The notes beneath the pieces are model-generated. The model saw only the letters and a list, made by a program, of their open reading frames with translations. It was not told where the DNA came from and ran no database searches. The translations under genes and the position numbers were made by a program. Below are positions 37,963-46,692 of a stretch of 64,000 bases of DNA, in pieces (position 1 is the stretch's first letter; every line of letters starts with the position of its first letter). The stretch is taken from positions 868,001-932,000 of the forward strand of contig JAGKQI010000105.1 in the NCBI GenBank assembly GCA_018806915.1, given 5' to 3'. The DNA comes from Phytophthora colocasiae. Its lineage: Eukaryota; Oomycota; Peronosporomycetes; Peronosporales; Peronosporaceae.

Positions 37963-37979
37963 TACTTGGGCTCATAACC
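37963..37979 (-). other. Primer binding site of Copia B1
   Basis: Minus strand GGTTATGAGCCCAAGTA abuts the LTR, as in B2. Confidence 0.8.
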
Positions 37980-38261
37980 TGAAGAAGGTCGTGGTAGAGG
38001 TTGTCTTGCGAGGGGAGGACTGCCGAAGCTTGGGGCGAGGAGGCCGAGGCGAGGGAAGTCACTTGAGGGGTAGAATGGAAATTCAGAAGTGATTGATTGA
38101 TATGAGCTTACACTGTTTTCTCTACCTGGTCTGCATCCAATCATTTGGTGCATCCAATCACCATCATTCTGTACCCGTCCAATCATCCTACTCGTCTAAT
38201 CATCGGTGGCGTAAACATCTTACCGTAATCATTGCGGGATCGTATTGGATCACCTGCAACA
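37980..38261 (-). repeat. Shared LTR: 3' LTR of B3 and 5' LTR of B1
   Basis: 282 bp. The B1 PBS and gag lie on the lower-coordinate side, and the B3 polypurine tract and RNase H end on the upper side. It is a single LTR between two internal regions. Confidence 0.92.
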
Positions 38262-38268
38262 GCCCCTC

Positions 38269-40887
38269 TCAATGCGAACACGCTTGAACGCCAAGAGCCG
38301 TCGTTAAGTCCTTGTGACGAGGTCCGCCGAGTCCCTTGGTCAAGATGTCGGCCAGCATGGTCGTGGTCTCGCAGTACTCGACGATCACTTCACCGCGCTT
38401 GACTTCATCACGGATGTGGTGGTACTTGATGTCGATGTGCTTCGCGCGGCCATGGTTCACAGGGTTCTTCGTCATCTTGATGCACGACTGATTGTCTTCG
38501 AAAATCTTCAGATCCGGGATGTCTTCGCCTGCAGCGTCAAGGATCTCACACAGAAGCTTGTGCACCCACTTGCCTTCTTGGATTGCCAGACTGAGCGCAA
38601 TGTACTCGGCTTCACTCGTGGAAAGAGACACACTCGATTGCTTCTTGGATCCCCACGACACAGGTCCGCCAAGAACTTGAAACAGGTAGCCTGAAGTCGA
38701 CTTGCGGTCACTGTGGTCACCAGCCCAGTCTGCATCCGAATAGCCACGAAAGTCGATTCCCTTGGTCGGCGAAAAACGGAGTCCATGCGACTTGGTGCCC
38801 TGAAGGTAACGGAAGATGCGCTTGACTGCAATCCAGTGCTCGACTTGAGGATTCTCCATGAAGCGCGAAACGTAACCAACTGCAAAAGCAATGTCCGGGC
38901 GAGTCGACGTCATCAAGTGCATGAGAGCACCGACAGCTTCGCGGAACGGCGCATCCAACTTGGTCGAGACGTCACTGGCAACGAGCTTCATGCTGAGGTC
39001 GACTGGACTGGCAGCAGGTTTGCAGTTCTGCATGCCAAAGCGCTCCAGGATGTCGTTGATGTAGCGAGCTTGACTCAATGTGACACTGCCATCCGCATTG
39101 TCGACCACCTCAATCCCCAGAATGAAGGAACATTTGCCGCTGTCGGTCATCTCGAATCGTGCCTTGAGCTGTTTCTTGACTTCAGCAATGATCGTCGAAG
39201 AGCTTCCGGTCACCAAAACATCGTCGACGTACACCAGCATCAGAACGCAGTCACCATCGACAATCTTGATGTAGAGGCACGGATCGTAGCTCGAAACGCG
39301 AAATCCGATGGAGCGCACATACTCGTCAAAAGTCTCATTCCACACTCGAGAAGCTTGCTTGAGACCGTAGATCGCCTTGAGCAGTTCCACGCAGTCGTAG
39401 CCGTCATCAAGTTCTACGCCTTCTGGAACACTGCAGAACACCTTCTCCTTCATCAAGCCGTACAGGAACGCCGTGACAACATCAAGTTGGTCGAGGGGCC
39501 AATTGAAGAACTTGGCCACAGCGATGATCATTCGCAGCGTGACGTACTTGACCACCGGCGAAAACGTCTCGGTGTAGTCGATGCCATACTTCTGCACAAA
39601 TCCTTTCGCGACGAGTCGAGCCTTGTACTTCTCGATGGACCCGTCGGCTTTACGCTTGATCTTGAACACCCACTTGGTTCCGACCGCGCGTTGGTTGTTC
39701 GGTAATTTGGCGCCACGAAACACTCCACGAAGTCGCATCGACTTGAGTTCTGCTCGGATCGCCTTCCGCCAGTGGACTTGGTCTTCGCCGCTCACAGCAT
39801 CTTGGAACGTCTTCGGCTCGGCGCTGTCACTCGTCTCTACTGCATTGGCACTCGCACGCCAGTACATCGGCTGAGTCGAGTCATCATCATCATTGTCTTC
39901 AGATTTGGCTTCTTGATGGTCGGAGTCCGGAGCGCTTGCTTCTTCTAGTCCAGCACTGCGACGCGGTCGACGAACATGTTCACGATCCTCGGCGTTAGAA
40001 CGAGCCTTGCGTTTCCCCGCCTGCTTGAATTCACGCGTTCCATGGTCGTTCGAAATCTCGAGGTCTTCAAGGATATCCGCAGCATCTTCGACATCTTCAT
40101 CATCATCCACAATATTGGCGTCGTCGAAGGTTGATTCGTCGAAAGTGACATCGCGAGAAATCACTACCTGGCCCGCCTCGATGTCATAAACGCGATACGC
40201 CTTCGAACGCTCTTCATAGCCCATGAAAATTCCTTCACGAGCCTTGGGGTCCCACTTGAGTCGCTTCTCCTTCGGCGTCAGGACGTAGGCCTTGCACCCG
40301 AAAACGCGCATGTGCTTCACGTTGGGCTTCCTCTTGTACACAATCTCAAACGGCGTCTTCCCTGGGACCTTGGGTGACGGCAGTCGATTCTTGATGTAAA
40401 TTGCCGTCATCGCCGCTTCCGCCCAAAACGTCTTGTCCAAACGTGCGAAGTGAAGCATGCTGCGCCCGATAGTCACAATCGTCCGGTTGGCGCGTTCCGC
40501 AGTAGCATTCGTCTGATGCGCATATCGAACCGTCGGCTGGACTTCAATGCCATGATTGTCGTAAAAGGCCTTGAGCGAGTTGGTCGCGAACTCCTTGGCA
40601 CCGTCATGACGCACGAACTTGACCCTGGCATCGAATTGGCGCTCCACTTTAGCGATGAACTTGCGCAGACAGTCTTCACTCTCCGACTTGGCGCGCAAAC
40701 AGAATCCCGTCATGCAGCCGCTGGCTTCGTCAGTGATCAGCAGTAGATACTTGCTGCCACCAAGCGACTCTTTCTCCATGGGGCCACAAAGGTCGAAGTG
40801 CAGGAACTCGAATGGCTTGTACTTGGGCTTGTCCGGGTTACTCGGAAAGGGTTTTGGACCATCTTCCCTTGCTGACACCCGCGGCAT
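38269..40887 (-). CDS. Copia B3 pol: integrase core, RT, RNase H (872 codons, intact)
   Basis: This is the cleanest Copia pol in the window. From ATG at 40887 the useful sequence begins at [16 protein letters not shown]. Integrase catalytic residues: [25 protein letters not shown] (residues about 33-135). The IN tail carries [20 protein letters not shown]. An acidic linker follows, then RT ([53 protein letters not shown]) and RNase H ([29 protein letters not shown]). The integrase zinc finger is in the upstream ORF, so this frame is probably reached by a -1 shift at 40845-40854 rather than by its own ATG. An internal start is the alternative. Confidence 0.85.
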   Translation of the reverse strand: MPRVSAREDGPKPFPSNPDKPKYKPFEFLHFDLCGPMEKESLGGSKYLLLITDEASGCMTGFCLRAKSESEDCLRKFIAKVERQFDARVKFVRHDGAKEFATNSLKAFYDNHGIEVQPTVRYAHQTNATAERANRTIVTIGRSMLHFARLDKTFWAEAAMTAIYIKNRLPSPKVPGKTPFEIVYKRKPNVKHMRVFGCKAYVLTPKEKRLKWDPKAREGIFMGYEERSKAYRVYDIEAGQVVISRDVTFDESTFDDANIVDDDEDVEDAADILEDLEISNDHGTREFKQAGKRKARSNAEDREHVRRPRRSAGLEEASAPDSDHQEAKSEDNDDDDSTQPMYWRASANAVETSDSAEPKTFQDAVSGEDQVHWRKAIRAELKSMRLRGVFRGAKLPNNQRAVGTKWVFKIKRKADGSIEKYKARLVAKGFVQKYGIDYTETFSPVVKYVTLRMIIAVAKFFNWPLDQLDVVTAFLYGLMKEKVFCSVPEGVELDDGYDCVELLKAIYGLKQASRVWNETFDEYVRSIGFRVSSYDPCLYIKIVDGDCVLMLVYVDDVLVTGSSSTIIAEVKKQLKARFEMTDSGKCSFILGIEVVDNADGSVTLSQARYINDILERFGMQNCKPAASPVDLSMKLVASDVSTKLDAPFREAVGALMHLMTSTRPDIAFAVGYVSRFMENPQVEHWIAVKRIFRYLQGTKSHGLRFSPTKGIDFRGYSDADWAGDHSDRKSTSGYLFQVLGGPVSWGSKKQSSVSLSTSEAEYIALSLAIQEGKWVHKLLCEILDAAGEDIPDLKIFEDNQSCIKMTKNPVNHGRAKHIDIKYHHIRDEVKRGEVIVEYCETTTMLADILTKGLGGPRHKDLTTALGVQACSH

Positions 40888-42254
40888 CCGCTTGAGTTCT
40901 TTGACGAGGTCGGCATTTTTGCGCCCGTCACCATGCCGCTCGAAACCATCTTCCGTAGCACGTCGTTCGGAGCATGACCCATCCGCGCATGAAGATCGAC
41001 ACTGTTGATCGAGACCGTAGTCGTCGAATTGGCAGAACCCTTTGGTACTCGTAGCCAGTAGAGTCCGTCGATCAGGTCTGCGGAAGCAACGATCTTCTTC
41101 GACGACTTGCGCGCAATGTGCATCTCGGAGCCGTCAAACACCACCTTGAAGTCTCCACTTCGGTTGATCTGAGGCACAGATAGCAGGTTCTTGTTCATAC
41201 TCGGCACGTAGAGAGCATCTTCGATTCGGACGTCGCGCACACTCCGGTTGGGCAGAATCACTTGTTGCACAACGGTACCAACTCCTAAAATCTTGGCCGT
41301 TTGACCGTTGGCAACTGTGAGTTCGCCTTCGTCGCGCAAGTTGATGTCGATGAACTTGGACTTGTCGTTGCAAATGTGGTGGGTTGCACCACTGTCGATC
41401 GCCCATGAGCCTTGAAACTTCTTGCCCGACGACATTCCACACGCTGTCGACATGGAGACTGCAAACGCGATGTAGTCGTCATCGTCGTCGCACCACTCAA
41501 CGTTGCCGGCACCGCGACCACCTCGGCCGCGTCGTGCTCCTCGATTTTCTTCTTTCTGCTTGGTCCAGCACTTGTCGATAACGTGCCCCAATTTTCCGCA
41601 GTAGTCACACCGGCGAGTTTGACGCTCGGCGTTGAAGGCCTTCGCTGCTTCCTCGATTTTCACCGCCGCAGTCTTCTCGCCTTGTCGCTTGATATGCTCA
41701 TTCGGGAGCACCTTCACTACATCTTGCGTCCGCAGCTCTGCATTGCTCATCTCCATGTTGAGTACGACGTTCTCGTAGCTCTTGGGCAGACTGCGCAGCA
41801 AGCAGATCGCCACATCCTCGTCCTCCATCTTGGCGCCGATACTGCTAAGCTTCGCGCTGATGTTGAGGACTTCGTTGCAATGGTGAAGGATGTTTCCGCC
41901 TTCTGCCATCTCCATGCTGAAGAGCTGACGCTTGAGATATATGCGTCCAGCCTTCTGCGATCCACCGTAAAGGGTACGCAAGCGCGCCCACGCGACCCAG
42001 GCTTCCTCGTAGTCGTCGACAACATGATGGTAGTCCGCGTCCATGTGGAGGAGCATCAGACCGAAGGCGACGTTGCTCGACTTGACATACTCGTCCTTGG
42101 CCCTGGAGTCCGTGAACGTAGGCGTCGTCTCGCGGTTCACCACATTCCACACCGACTTGGTCAGGAACACGCCACGCATGTAACGGTTCCACGTGGCGTA
42201 GTTCTCGCCGTTGAACTTGTCGATGGAGATCTTGGTATCTTGGACAGATGACAT
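40737..42254 (-). CDS. Copia B3 Gag, protease and integrase zinc finger
   Basis: ATG at 42254 (MSSVQDTK). An in-frame ATG at 42269 lies inside the PBS, and the frame is open back into the LTR (GTG at 42356). Gag: [18 protein letters not shown], then the zinc knuckle [14 protein letters not shown] (CX2CX4HX4C). Protease: [37 protein letters not shown]-pre-integrase and zinc finger: [16 protein letters not shown]. After QNPF the frame leaves integrase homology and stops at 40737. The core continues in the -1 frame. Gag builds particles and the protease matures the polyprotein. Confidence 0.85.
   Translation of the reverse strand: MSSVQDTKISIDKFNGENYATWNRYMRGVFLTKSVWNVVNRETTPTFTDSRAKDEYVKSSNVAFGLMLLHMDADYHHVVDDYEEAWVAWARLRTLYGGSQKAGRIYLKRQLFSMEMAEGGNILHHCNEVLNISAKLSSIGAKMEDEDVAICLLRSLPKSYENVVLNMEMSNAELRTQDVVKVLPNEHIKRQGEKTAAVKIEEAAKAFNAERQTRRCDYCGKLGHVIDKCWTKQKEENRGARRGRGGRGAGNVEWCDDDDDYIAFAVSMSTACGMSSGKKFQGSWAIDSGATHHICNDKSKFIDINLRDEGELTVANGQTAKILGVGTVVQQVILPNRSVRDVRIEDALYVPSMNKNLLSVPQINRSGDFKVVFDGSEMHIARKSSKKIVASADLIDGLYWLRVPKGSANSTTTVSINSVDLHARMGHAPNDVLRKMVSSGMVTGAKMPTSSKNSSGCRGCQQGKMVQNPFRVTRTSPSTSHSSSCTSTFVAPWRKSRLVAASIYC
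40845..40854 (-). promoter_or_regulatory. Candidate -1 ribosomal slippage site in Copia B3 integrase
   Basis: In the gag-side frame the codons are CAA AAC CCT TTC, giving two overlapping XXXYYYZ heptamers: A_AAC_CCT (40854-40848) and C_CCT_TTC (40851-40845). Slippage by -1 puts the ribosome exactly in the 872-codon pol frame. B1 and B2 have the same site. No strong downstream hairpin is obvious. An inherited 1-bp mutation is the main alternative. Confidence 0.45.
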
Positions 42255-42256
42255 GG

Positions 42257-42273
42257 TACTTGGGCTCATAACC
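42257..42273 (-). other. Primer binding site of Copia B3
   Basis: GGTTATGAGCCCAAGTA on the minus strand, adjoining the 5' LTR. Confidence 0.8.
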
Positions 42274-42555
42274 TGAAGAAGGTCGTGGTAGAGGTTGTCT
42301 TGCGAGGGGAGGACTGCCGAAGCTTGGGGCGAGGAGGCCGAGGCGAGGGAAGTCACTTGAGGGGTAGAATGGAAATTCAGAAGTGATTGATTGATATGAG
42401 CTTACACTGTTTTCTCTACCTGGTCTGCATCCAATCATTTGGTGCATCCAATCACCATCATTCTGTACTCGTCCAATCATCCTACTCGTCTAATCATCGG
42501 TGGCGTAAACATCTTACCGTAATCATTGCGGGATCGTATTGGATCACCTGCAACA
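42274..42555 (-). repeat. 5' LTR of Copia B3
   Basis: 282 bp. It differs from the shared LTR by about one base. Confidence 0.93.
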
Positions 42556-42560
42556 TTCAG
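42556..42560. repeat. Right TSD (TTCAG) of the Copia B cassette
   Basis: Matches 29082-29086. Array unit U7 resumes with CGCATACGCTG. Confidence 0.92.
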
Positions 42561-44168
42561 CGCATACGCTGCGGAGGATGTCCTCCAGGACGCGATTCGC
42601 GCGCTCAGTCTGACCATCGGTCTGCGGATGATCCGCCGTGGACATGTCCAGTCGAGTGCCAAGCACCTTAAAGACGGACGTCCAGAAGTGACCCGTGAAA
42701 CGGGGGTCTCGATCCGAGACAATGGTCTCTGGCAGCCCATGCTGGCGGAAGACCCGATCGATAAAGATCGTCGCTGTACCAGCGCCATCGACGGTGTCCG
42801 GCACAGCCGCTAGGTGAGCCATCTTGCTCAGACGGTCAACAAAGACCACAACGCCCGTGTTGCCTGCCGTATCCTTCGGCAGGCCAAACACAAAGTCCAT
42901 ACTTATGGATTGCCAACACCCAGAGGGTACAGGCAAGCTCGCCAAAGGCGCTGCCGCATGCGGCGAGGGTTTAACCCGCTGACACGTCTCGCACATGCGC
43001 ACGTATGTGCTAACCCACTTGTACATCTTCGGCCACCAGTACATGGAGCTCACCGAGCTGTAGGTCTTCTCGCGACCGAGCTGGCCGCTTGCGGGCGTGT
43101 CGTGGGCCTCATAGAGGATACGATACTTCAGGTCCTCAACGTGAGGAACCACACGTGATGGGTCATCCTGACCCGTGCTGTAGTACAGCAGACCGCCTTC
43201 CAGGCTGTAGCGTTGGAGTCTCGCCTTTAGGCGTCGTGACAGAGTCACCTTCGAGTCCTTAAACTCATCGCTCCCTAGAGCTTGAAGCAGCGCGACACAA
43301 GAGTCGTCCTGAGCGTACGCTGCTCGAACCATGTCCGTCACGGACGACGTCACCGAGGTGACATGAGATAACTCATAGTCCGGGCGACGTGATAAAGCGT
43401 CAGCGAGGACGTTCTGCCTGCCAGGCTTGTACTTCACCTCGAAGTTATACTCCGCAAAGAAGGAGAGCCATCGGGCCATCCTCTCTCGCGAGAGGTGAGG
43501 CGACTGCGTCGCTGTGCGTAGTGACGCATGATCCGTGTAGATCACAAACGGCTTGGAGCCGAGCAGGTGAACCCTGAATTTGACGAGAGCGTACTTCATC
43601 GCAAGTAGCTCCTTGTCATGAACTGGATAGTTCTTCTCAGCAGCCTTGAGCTGCCGAGACTCAAACGCAATGACGCGTTCGCGCCCGTCGGCGTCCGCTT
43701 GTAGCAAAGCACTGACGATGGCAAAGTCCGAGGCGTCACAGACGACGATGAACGGACGATCGGGGTCTGGCAACGCCAGTATCGGTGCCTGAAGCAGGCT
43801 ATCCTTGATACGAGTGAACGCACTCTCGTGCTCAGCACGCCATACCCATTCGGCATCCTTCTTAAGGAGATCCGACAGTGGCCGAGCCAACTCAGCGTAG
43901 TTCTCGCTGTACTTGTGCAAGTAGTTGGACAAGCCCAGCCACTTACGCAAGTCCTTCTGGTTCAAGGGAACCGGCCAGTCCACAATGGCCTTGACCTTTG
44001 CTGGATCAGCACGAAGGCCATGCTTCCCAATGAAGCACCCTAGGAAAGGGATTTCTTCCGCTCCAAAGACGCACTTGTCCGCGTTGGCGTACAACTTGTT
44101 CGTGCGCATGCACTCGAGCACAGCTCGCACGTGTTCCACGTGCACCTCGACGTCAGTCTTGCCGTGTT
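42561..44168 (-). pseudogene. Unit U7, right part: integrase, RNase H and RT 3' half
   Basis: Continuation of the last array unit. Motifs are the IN DDE, HHCC, RNase H (CDASDF, TDHAS) and RT after the active site (HGKTDVEVHVEH, IPFLGCFIGKHGL). A small insertion near 43485 changes HLSQRM to HLSRERM in frame. At 44168 the sequence switches to plus-strand protease sequence, so the apparent start of this frame further right (to 44532) is antisense and not real. Confidence 0.85.
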
Positions 44169-45860
44169 TGGGGGAAGAACTGAGTTCTGCAGTGCGTGAG
44201 AGGCACTGGGGCTCGCCCCGAAGAGCTCCGTGCTCTTGCACACGGAACGTGTGAGCAAGCAGGGCTTGCTGGTCGTCTAGGTGAACGTGAAGGGCTTTGA
44301 GAAGCCATGGATCGTGTTGATCAAATCCGGGGCGCGCTCCACCGTTGAAAGTAGTCAGCAATATGCTGAGGCGCTTCGAGCGCGAAAATAGTGACACCGT
44401 CACTGTCCGTCTAGCGACGGGCGTCCGTGTCACGGTAGCCAAGGTCCCCATGGACCTGCGGCTGAAGTTGTTAGACTTCGATAGCGTAGAACGCTGCTTT
44501 GTCCTGGACCTGGATTCGAGGTACGACCTCATCCTTTGTATATCGTGACTGGATCGCCACGAACCATGGATCGATTGGAGGTCGAAGACCTTAGATGCAA
44601 CGCACTTCTCTCATAGTGGAGCTTTAGCGAGTCATTAACCCACCTCTGCTAGGAAGCAAAAGCGCTTTTGGCGCGAGCATCGAGCCGAGTAGGCTATGAT
44701 ACTGGAAGTCGGTGTGTCCGAGTTAGTGGTCACCACCCAGTGCGAGGACCACAGTCCTGTTGAGCGCGTAGCGCTGGTTGACAGTGAGGCAACGTGTGGG
44801 CAGAGCCCACGTAATCCCTGTGGGGCGGCACGTACTCCGCCGAGCGTTGCTGGTCGTGGACCAAGTAGATCGCTGAATGTCTCTGACATTGGACCAGCTA
44901 CGGTCATTGGTTGTGCAGCGGCACGTACTCCGCTGAGCGACATCGGTCATCGACCGAGTGGATCGCTGAGTGTCTCTGACACTGGGCCGAGAGAGGCCGA
45001 AACTTGTGCGACGGCACGTACTCCGTCGAGTGGACGTTCGTCGGCTAGACGACGACGTCGTAAGGCCCTTTGGGCGAGACGCTCTGCGTCTGAGTCATCC
45101 GTGACGTCGAGTGCCAACGCACAGGAGGGCTGTGGGCAGCTATACACTCTGGTTGATGGAGTGGACGGCAGTGCCGAAGGCAGCGTCCTGCTGGACGAAC
45201 TGCCGAGTGTTGACAAGCTCCTTAGCTAGAGGAGATGTCGTTCGCCGACTTTGGCGATGCCTTGAAGGCTGGCGAACTCGCCGAGGTGGTCATCGTCCGA
45301 CCTGAAGAGGAGTTAAACTCATCGTCCCTCGTTGACGAGTCCGTCTTGGCCGAGGTCAAGAAGGCGTTGAACGCCAGGAGTGGATCGGAGATCCTCAAAA
45401 ATTCCTCGGATCCCTTCTACTCCTCGCTGAAGGAATATGGAGACGTTGTCTCGAAGGAACCACCGAGTGGACTGCCTCCTGACCGAGGCGTTCGTCACGA
45501 GATCGACTTAGTTCCCGGAACTAAATACTGCGTGACCCGGCAGTGGCAAGTGGCGTATCGTTCACGCTTTTAACAAGCTCAACGCTGCCACGATTCCGGC
45601 GCAGACGCCGATTCCTAGGAAGGATGTTCTTCAGAACAACATGGTGGGCTGCACCGTACAGTGCGCTCGACTTAGTCGATGGCTACTATCAGCTGCTCAT
45701 GGGAGCCAGTGATATTCCGCTTACAGCGGTATGCTCTGGGAGTGGATCGTCATGCCCAAGGGCTGTCGAATGCGCCTACAACGTTCAATCGTCTAGTGAC
45801 GCAGTTGTTCAGGCCCCTGCGGGCATTCGCACAGACGTACTTTGACGACGTGTTCGTCCA
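44169..45860 (+). pseudogene. Inverted segment of Gypsy A: protease, linker, pre-RT and RT 5' half
   Basis: It lies on the opposite strand to its neighbours. Order on the plus strand: end of the gag-pol junction, degenerate protease (44345-44548: DTVTVRLATGVRVTVAKV, LDLDSRYDLI; the DSGAS site is lost), the protease-RT linker in its original (non-recombinant) arrangement (44696-45229), pre-RT MSFADFGD (45235), RT up to YFDDVFV (45858). It carries the same deletions after VTRQW and SDIPLTAV as the array units, so those lesions predate amplification. Its ends match the missing piece between flanking gag and RT. Confidence 0.85.
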
Positions 45861-46543
45861 GACGGAATGTCTCCGTCCTGGCCACGCCATCTCGTAAGCC
45901 TTCCATGAAGACGGTCACGGCGACCACCTCAGGTAGAGGGTCGGCAGCCATGCCAGCAATGAGCGTGCGCAGCTCTTGGACATAGTCCACCAGATCCTTC
46001 TTGCCCTGGCGACAAGCAAGGAAGTGTGACCGCACGCGATACGCCTGGTTAGGCGGAGCGAACACTTGCGTGAGCTTGGCCTTTAGCTCGCCCCATGTGG
46101 GGAAGGCCGCTTCCACCGACGTCCCAGACGTCAAGGCCCATTCTCGTGCTCGTCCTTCGAGCTTAGAGATGGCAAACGCCACGCGTTGCTTCTCCAACTG
46201 GAGCATGGCGGCCCTCATGGCCATTTCGACCTCTCGGGTCCACAAAAGGAGGTTCTCTCCCTCATTCCCGTGGAAGGTCTTTACGCTAAGCATGACGGGG
46301 GTAACCCCATTTACATTTCGTTGGATGTGCTCAACCAGAGCGTTCTCGTACGAGGCAAATGCCTCCAGGCGCGCGTTGACGGCCTCTGGCCCTTGAGAGT
46401 CCCTGAAGGTTTGGCGCACCTTGCGTCTCAAGTTGAGACGCAAGGTGCGCCAAACCTTCAGGTCCTAGCAAGGACGTAAGATTGTTAAGCGTGTCCTGCT
46501 GACTCGGAGTTAAGTGAGCGTACGCTTCTGGCTCTATTCTCAC
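45861..46543 (-). pseudogene. Gypsy A Gag at the upstream end of the array
   Basis: The frames 46543-46331 and 46443-45793 read [74 protein letters not shown] and [13 protein letters not shown], the Gag core. The A1 start ATG is ATA here. A 30-bp inverted duplication at 46402-46462 breaks the frame. The Gag C-terminus and zinc knuckle are missing at the inversion breakpoint (45860). Confidence 0.82.
46402..46462. repeat. Perfect 61-bp palindrome in gag
   Basis: Two 30-bp arms (46402-46431 and 46433-46462) are exact reverse complements around a single G. A1 has only one copy of this segment (near 22150-22180, with small differences), so an inverted copy was added here. Confidence 0.92.
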
Positions 46544-46590
46544 AGAGAAACAGTCTTCAACTCAGGAGTTGGATTGACTACAAGTGGTAC

Positions 46591-46692
46591 CGGGCTGCGT
46601 AGGTGTGCACCGCACAGAGGAAGTTTAGCTGACTCGTAGAGTCCTGCTTGCAAGGCACTGGCCTTCGGTTCTATCTATACAAGAATCAAGTG
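46591..46692 (-). repeat. Truncated 5' LTR remnant of Gypsy A
   Basis: About 100 bp matches the PBS-proximal part of the A1 5' LTR (GGGCTGCGTAGGTGTGCAC to ACAAGAATCAAG). The LTR edge and part of the PBS are deleted, and the rest is replaced by Copia C1 at about 46693. Confidence 0.8.

Larger units (their letters stand above)
29087..42555 (-). mobile_element. Copia B tandem dimer (B1 and B3 share an LTR), with B2 nested in B1
   Basis: Three 282-bp LTRs (29087-29368, 37980-38261, 42274-42555) bracket two minus-strand internal regions. B1 is 29369-37979 minus the B2 insertion. B3 is 38262-42273. One TSD (TTCAG) flanks the whole cassette, so it entered or evolved as a single locus. LTR-LTR unequal recombination between two copies is the usual origin of such a structure. 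Without B2 and its TSD, B1 with its two LTRs is 4585 bp, the same length as B2. Confidence 0.93.
1..44168 (-). repeat. Tandem array of about 3.09-kb Gypsy family A pol units, split by two insertions
   Basis: Head-to-tail copies of one internal Gypsy segment run on the minus strand. Recombinant junctions (integrase tail of one unit joined to the PR-RT linker of the next) lie after 2168, 5260, 8355, 11450, 14542, 25674 and 28775. Uninterrupted units are 3092-3101 bp. Element A1 (14705-22731) and the Copia B cassette (29087-42555) interrupt the array, each with its own TSD. No unit contains an LTR, gag or complete protease. The array runs off the left window edge and ends on the right at an inversion breakpoint at 44168. 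Copies look about 98-99% alike by eye. Unequal crossing-over, circle-derived amplification or assembly duplication could explain it. Confidence 0.9.

Noticed and set aside
38713..39705. 330-codon plus-strand open frame (also 279 codons at 41412-42251 and 37118-37957)
   Set aside because: These lie exactly antisense to conserved Copia B RT and Gag codons. They show no independent motifs, and openness follows from codon bias.
42544..44532. 662-codon minus-strand frame with an unusual N-terminus
   Set aside because: Residues before HGKTDVEV are antisense of the inverted protease segment. The frame crosses the inversion breakpoint at 44168 and is not one protein.
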